Positions 27,501 through 31,397 of a stretch of 31,397 bases of DNA are shown piece by piece. The notes beneath the pieces are model-generated. The model did not search any database, was not told the origin of the DNA, and saw nothing but the letters and a program-made list of their open reading frames with translations. The stretch comes from Serendipita indica DSM 11827 (lineage: Eukaryota; Basidiomycota; Agaricomycetes; Sebacinales; Serendipitaceae): contig CAJVGD010000039.1 in NCBI GenBank assembly GCA_910890315.1, positions 1 through 31,397 of the forward strand. The letters are read 5' to 3'. The first letter of the stretch is position 1; every line of letters begins with the position of its first letter. Position numbers and translations under genes: made by a program.

Positions 27501-30032
27501 GAGGACATTTGCGGCATTTCCCTGCCAAACAAACCTTATCCAAAGACTGCAGACATCGTGGATCTGGATGAACGTCTAGAACAATTATGGGCTAGGTCTC
27601 CGGCACTACCTTATGCGGCAAAGTACTGGGGCTATCATGTGAGCACCGTTGTAACGGATGGACATGTTGCCCAGATGCTGCGAAGGTTTTTAGCAAGTCA
27701 AATTTTGTACCTCGTGGAGCTGTTAAGCTTGATGGATCATGTACATCTTATTCGAAATTTCGAGGAGATTCGGCGAAGTTGTGAATACCGAGGGTTGGGT
27801 GATGAGTCCGAGGTGAGCTAGTGCTACATATAATAAGTGTATTGACCGCAGTGACAATAGGTATGCCATGATACAGTTAGACTTGTCCAGAGGCATCAAG
27901 AAACACTAGAGAAGAGTGCGCTGGATATCTACTCTTCAGGGCTACTATTCCTCCCTCGAAAGTCACAACTGTGGACGATATACAAGAGCAAGTTTTCAGA
28001 TCGACTACCAAGAATCATTGGAGGACCATCAGTGCATTGGCCCTCACACCAGACTTTGACTGGACATACCGATTCTGTCCAGTGTCTGGCCTTCTCGCCA
28101 GATGGGCGCCGTCTTGCGTCTGGATCTGGGGATGGCACTGTACGCCTGTGGGATGGGACCACCGGTGCAAGCCTTGGGACGCTTGAGGGACATACCGGTC
28201 CTGTCCAATGTCTGGCCTTCTCGCCAGATGGGCGCCGTCTTGCATCTGGATCTGGGATGGCACTGTACGCCTGTGGGATGGGACCACCGGTGCAAGCCTT
28301 GGGACGCTTGAGGGACATACCGGTTGGGTCCAATGTCTGGCCTTCTCGCCAGATGGGCGCCGTCTTGCATCTGGATCTGGGATGGCACTGTACGCCTGTG
28401 GGATGGGACCACCGGTGCAAGCCTTGGGACGCTTGAGGGACATACCGGAGAGGTCTCGTGTCTGGCCTTCTCGCCAGATGGGCGCCGTCTTGCATCTGGA
28501 TCTGGGATGGCACTGTACGCCTGTGGGATGGGACCACCGGTGCAAGCCTTGGGACGCTTGAGGGACATACCGATTGGGTCCAGTGTCTGGCCTTCTCGCC
28601 AGATGGGCGCCGTCTTGCATCTGGATCTTGGATGGCACTGTACGCCTGTGGGATGGGACCACCGGTGCAAGCCTTGGGACGCTTGAGGGACATACCAATT
28701 GGGTCCAGTGTCTGGCCTTCTCGCCAGATGGGCGCCGTCTTGCATCTGGATCTGGGGATCGCACTGTACGCCTGTGGGATGGGACCACCGGTGCAAGCCT
28801 TGGGACGCTTGAGGGACATACCGGAGAGGTCTCGTGTCTGGCCTTCTCGCCAGATGGGCGCCGTCTTGCATCTGGATCTCAGGATCGCACTGTACGCCTG
28901 TGGGATGGGACCACCGGTGCAAGCCTTGGGACGCTTGAGGGACATACCGGAGGGTCTCGTGTCTGGCCTTCTCGCCAGATGGGCGCCGTCTTGCATCTGG
29001 ATCTGGGATGGCACTGTACGCCTGTGGGATGGGACCACCGGTGCAAGCCTTGGGACGCTTGAGGGACATACCAGTGAGGTCTCGTGTCTGGCCTTCTCGC
29101 CAGATGGGCGCCGTCTTGCATCTGGATCTGGGGATCGCACTGTACGCCTGTGGGATGGGACCACCGGTGCAAGCCTTGGGACGCTTGAGGGACATACCAG
29201 TCCTGTCCAGTGTCTGGCCTTCTCGCCAGATGGGCGCCGTCTTGCATCTGGATCTGGGGATGGCACTGTACGCCTGTGGGATGGGACCACCGGTGCAAGC
29301 CTTGGGACGCTTGAGGGACATACCAGGGTCCAGTGTCTGGCCTTCTCGCCAGATGGGCGCCGTCTTGCATCTGGATCTTGGGATGGCACTGTACGCCTGT
29401 GGGATGGGACCACCGGTGCAAGCCTTGGGACGCTTGAGGGACATACCAGTCCTGTCCAGTGTCTGGCCTTCTCGCCAGATGGGCGCCATCTTGCATCTGG
29501 ATCTGGGGATGGCACTGTACGCCTGTGGGATGGGACCACCGGTGCAAGCCTTGGGACGCTTGAGGGACATACCAGTTGGGTCCAGTGTCTGGCCTTCTCG
29601 CCAGATGGGCACCGTCTTGCATCTGGATCTCGGGATCGCACTGTACGCCTGTGGGATATCACCACCCCACCCAGTTTGGAACCTCCTTATGCACTCAATC
29701 ATGCTCCCAGGCATTTATATTTCTTCCAAGGTGGACATTTCTTACATGTGGACAATGGACCAGTACTCAATGTCTCCCACAATCGCCTTCAGTCACTCTC
29801 ATCTCCATGTCCAAGTGTCACGCCCAGCCATGAGCATTCCACAGTAGCTGTTGACTACACCAGTCAGGAGCTGTGGTCTGTTTGTTGTCCATACCGTAGA
29901 TATCGGATCCCTGATGAGTTTCGGCTGAGGTGCTCCACCAAATCCCAAGATAAAATCGCCCTAGGTCTGCAGAATGGACAGGTCATGGTCATTGATTTTG
30001 CAAAATTTTCTGACCCACATACCCAATTGTAA
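24552..30032 (+). CDS. NLR 2: alpha/beta-hydrolase - NACHT - WD40 receptor, 11-exon model, WD40 array frameshifted
   Basis: Exons: 24552-24682, 24734-24965, 25013-25063, 25113-25421, 25469-25652, 25700-25767, 25818-25981, 26029-26185, 26234-26273, 26320-27812, 27861 onward. All ten introns are 46-51 nt and every junction keeps frame. Residues about 44-300 are hydrolase-like ([14 protein letters not shown] with Asp, codon 25037-25039, for the usual Ser, F-F-G-T-P-H-F-G-V); about 302-445 a helical linker absent from NLR 1; 499-505 Walker A G-G-S-G-K-S-T; Walker [10 protein letters not shown] near 26770; [16 protein letters not shown]. Then 13 WD40 units and a C-terminal tail to 30032. As written, the first 1-nt loss in unit 2 leads to a stop at 28434-28436, giving 1134 residues with about 2.6 repeats; total loss over units 2-8 is 6 nt, so units 9-13 return to the first frame. 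Such NLRs are cytosolic non-self sensors that trigger cell death. No disrupted splice site or NACHT residue is seen. Confidence 0.85.
28062..29672 (+). repeat. 13-unit WD40 array of NLR 2 (126-bp units with recurrent indels)
   Basis: Units start with GGACATACC at 28062, 28188, 28313, 28438, 28563, 28688, 28814, 28940, 29064, 29190, 29316, 29439 and 29565. Lengths are 126, 125, 125, 125, 125, 126, 126, 124, 126, 126, 123, 126 bp, the last unit diverging at its end. The 125-bp units lack one G in a G-run (GGATCTGGGATGG against GGATCTGGGGATGG); the 124-bp unit lacks a second base near its start; the 123-bp unit loses one codon. Elsewhere units are almost identical. Variation sits in codons right after G-H-T (D-S, G-P, G-W, G-E, D-W, N-W, S-E, S-P, S-W) and in the S-G-(S)-x-D-(G/R)-T turn (G, W, Q, R). 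Confidence 0.9.
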
Positions 30033-30373
30033 CCAATTCACAATGTGTTCCAAATCACAAACCTTGAATGCAAATCCATCTGAACTCCAGATGATAACTA
30101 AATGTTATCCAATTTTTAGACTGTCTATGTGGTAGTGGTCAGGGTAATAATTGCAGCAGTCTGCCTCAGCATGATAGTCCTGGTTCAACCAGCTAAATAA
30201 CCCACACTGTACCAACCCGGCCCCCCTATTTCCCCCCAAGGGAGAACAGAGGCCTTATATACCTGTTGATTATTAATGTTGGAATGTTCTAGAATATTCT
30301 CAAGAATACTAGTTAGAAAGGCCTGACTAATCTCTGCGGCTCTGCTTACAAATGGCAGCTGCATGTGATTACA
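30028..30373 (-). mobile_element. solo LTR at the 3' end of NLR 2
   Basis: The segment begins TGTAACC and ends GATTACA on the plus strand, giving matched TGTAA/TTACA termini, and is flanked by CCAAT (30023-30027) and ACAAT (30374-30378), a 5-bp duplication with one difference. Orientation is minus, from a GGTATATAAGG box at about 30252-30263. Length is 346 bp. The imperfect duplication suggests an older insertion than the LTR at 7993-8248. No internal part is present between these boundaries; superfamily uncertain. Confidence 0.6.
30282..30306 (-). promoter_or_regulatory. heat-shock-element-like motif in the solo LTR
   Basis: GAATGTTCTAGAATATTC (30282-30299) is four alternating GAA/TTC units with exact 2-nt spacing, followed by a further GAA at 30304. 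This is the consensus bound by trimeric heat-shock factor. It lies about 20 bp upstream, in minus orientation, of the TATATAAGG box, a normal U3 enhancer-promoter layout. Confidence 0.6.
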
Positions 30374-30378
30374 ACAAT

Positions 30379-31397
30379 GACTCATCTGTGCATCATTTGG
30401 CTAGAAATATTACCACCAAAGCCACAATTGTGCTCACATTGTGATCTAATGTATAGCAAGGATTTGTTGATACAAGGATGTGTGAGTTGTTATCAGATAC
30501 AAATTGTAGAGCCTTAGGCAAACTTAGTCTCTGAATAAAATGTATCTTTAGATAAGCTGGGATACACTCTTTTGGCTTGAGGGTCAAGCTCTTGAGGTAA
30601 ACTACAAGGTCTTGAGAAGGACCTGAGGCATGCTAGAGGGTCAGGCTCTTCAGCTTCTTCCATCTTGATGGCTGTAGAGTCATACTCCTCTTCATATTCA
30701 TCCTCATCTTCATATAATGTATTGTCAAACTTGATCCTGAAAGGAGAAGTATGAGGAGGCTCATTAGAATCCTGAATAAATTCATCTAGGTCAGATGCGT
30801 ATTGATCCCAACGCCTAGTGCATTCAGGATCACTAAGAGGCTCATAAGAGCGACCTGCATGCATTGAAGAACTTCCTAGATTAATTCTGTTATAATTCTC
30901 TGAGCAATTCTCCTTTCCCCAAGTGGGCCTCCGTGCTCTGATAGAGCTCATATTGCGATATATTGATCCAAGTATTTAATTACACAAGTATATTACTTGG
31001 GAAAATTCGTGTGCACACAGTGCTGTCAGTAAGAAGACTATCTTAAGTACTCACTATGAAGATTCTGATCGCTAGGTAAGTTCAAACTATCTAGTTGGCG
31101 TACTAGTAGTCTCAGTCTGGCTGCTGAGTGTGAACTTAGGTAGAGATACTAATGATCTGACACAGGGAATAATTGTAAAATAAATCTTGTTCGTACTAGA
31201 CATGTTTCTACAGGCCTTATATACCTATTCTAAGTGGCAGTGAGACTGTGCCCACAGTTACACAGTGTACTGTGCACACAGTTCGCAGTACCTTGTCTAG
31301 ACTGTGCCCACAGCTGGAGCACTGTGAGCCCAGTTACATTACTAAGCTTGACATGAGATGAGATTGAAGGATGACAAGTGTATTTGGGCATGAGTTC
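30379..31397 (-). mobile_element. LTR-retroelement-like fossil, copy 3 (gag-like protein plus leader, runs off the window)
   Basis: A minus-strand frame from ATG 30951 (M-S-S-I-R-A-R-R) matches copy 2 closely through the N-L-G-S-S-S-M-H-A-G-R-S-Y-E-P-L-S-D-P block and the acidic middle; coding-like sequence continues to about 30393. The leader (30952 to about 31225) has a TATATAAGG box near 31217-31225 and the same blocks as the other copies. Beyond it, to the window end, the upstream part resembles copy 1 with repeated CTGTG(C/G)(C/G)CACAG-like words, but not copy 2. The copy is broken, with few breaks, and looks younger than copy 1. No pol region is present inside the window. Confidence 0.45.

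Noticed and set aside
28062-29672. CRISPR-like or satellite array
   Set aside because: Units are 126 bp with no spacers and translate to WD40 repeats.
27929-29714. Long minus-strand open frames (up to 578 residues) across the WD40 array
   Set aside because: They arise because the 126-bp unit lacks stops in most frames; repeated low-sense translation with no domain. The plus strand encodes WD40.
28032-29847. Programmed ribosomal frameshifting in the WD40 array
   Set aside because: The shift site is an ordinary G-run without a slippery heptamer or visible downstream structure, and it recurs by unit copying; indel or sequencing error is simpler.

Overview
The window reads as nuclear DNA of a filamentous basidiomycete (Agaricomycetes). 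The support is: very short introns (45-51 nt, GT...AG, with CTNAC-type branch sites), NACHT-WD40 NLR genes with an alpha/beta-hydrolase head, a KDZ-type transposase remnant, a Tad/I-like LINE, and a multi-pass membrane protein family common in Agaricomycetes. The mix of families resembles Rhizoctonia/Ceratobasidiaceae, but that placement is inference. Apart from two NLR genes and one membrane-protein gene, most of the sequence is repeats and gene remnants, so this looks like a repeat-rich accessory region.

Layout. 1-1115: broken LTR-element-like copy, minus strand. 1506-2954: two-exon membrane protein, minus strand, with a duplicated block upstream. 3600-4350: local tandem and segmental duplications. 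4355-5526: 5'-truncated KDZ DNA transposon that still shows intron boundaries. 6150-6520: dispersed repeat with a second copy at 20395-20740. 6888-7704: second gag-like copy. 7993-8248: solo LTR with a perfect 5-bp target duplication. 8283-12687: hydrolase-NACHT-WD40 NLR on the minus strand, now a pseudogene. 13607-19650: full-length LINE, minus strand, with poly(A) tract, 10-11 bp target duplication and an intact 1327-residue ORF2. 19772-24500: gene-like fragments and unrecognised sequence. 24552-30032: second hydrolase-NACHT-WD40 NLR, plus strand, with a self-consistent 11-exon model ending in a 13-unit WD40 array. 30028-30373: solo LTR carrying a heat-shock-element-like motif. 30393-31397: third gag-like copy, running off the window.

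How it works together. The two NLRs lie head to head, about 12 kb apart, and share intron positions in the hydrolase region, so they are paralogues. NLRs of this architecture are fungal non-self recognition (heterokaryon incompatibility-type) receptors: the WD40 array senses, the NACHT module oligomerises, the N-terminal domain acts. In both copies the usual hydrolase nucleophile serine is aspartate. The WD40 units of the second gene differ mainly at a few codons, the pattern expected of a fast-evolving recognition surface. Recurrent 1-nt changes at one G-run in that array shift the frame, so as written the protein ends after about 2.6 repeats. Whether that is real inactivation, allelic variation or a sequencing artefact is the main open question here.
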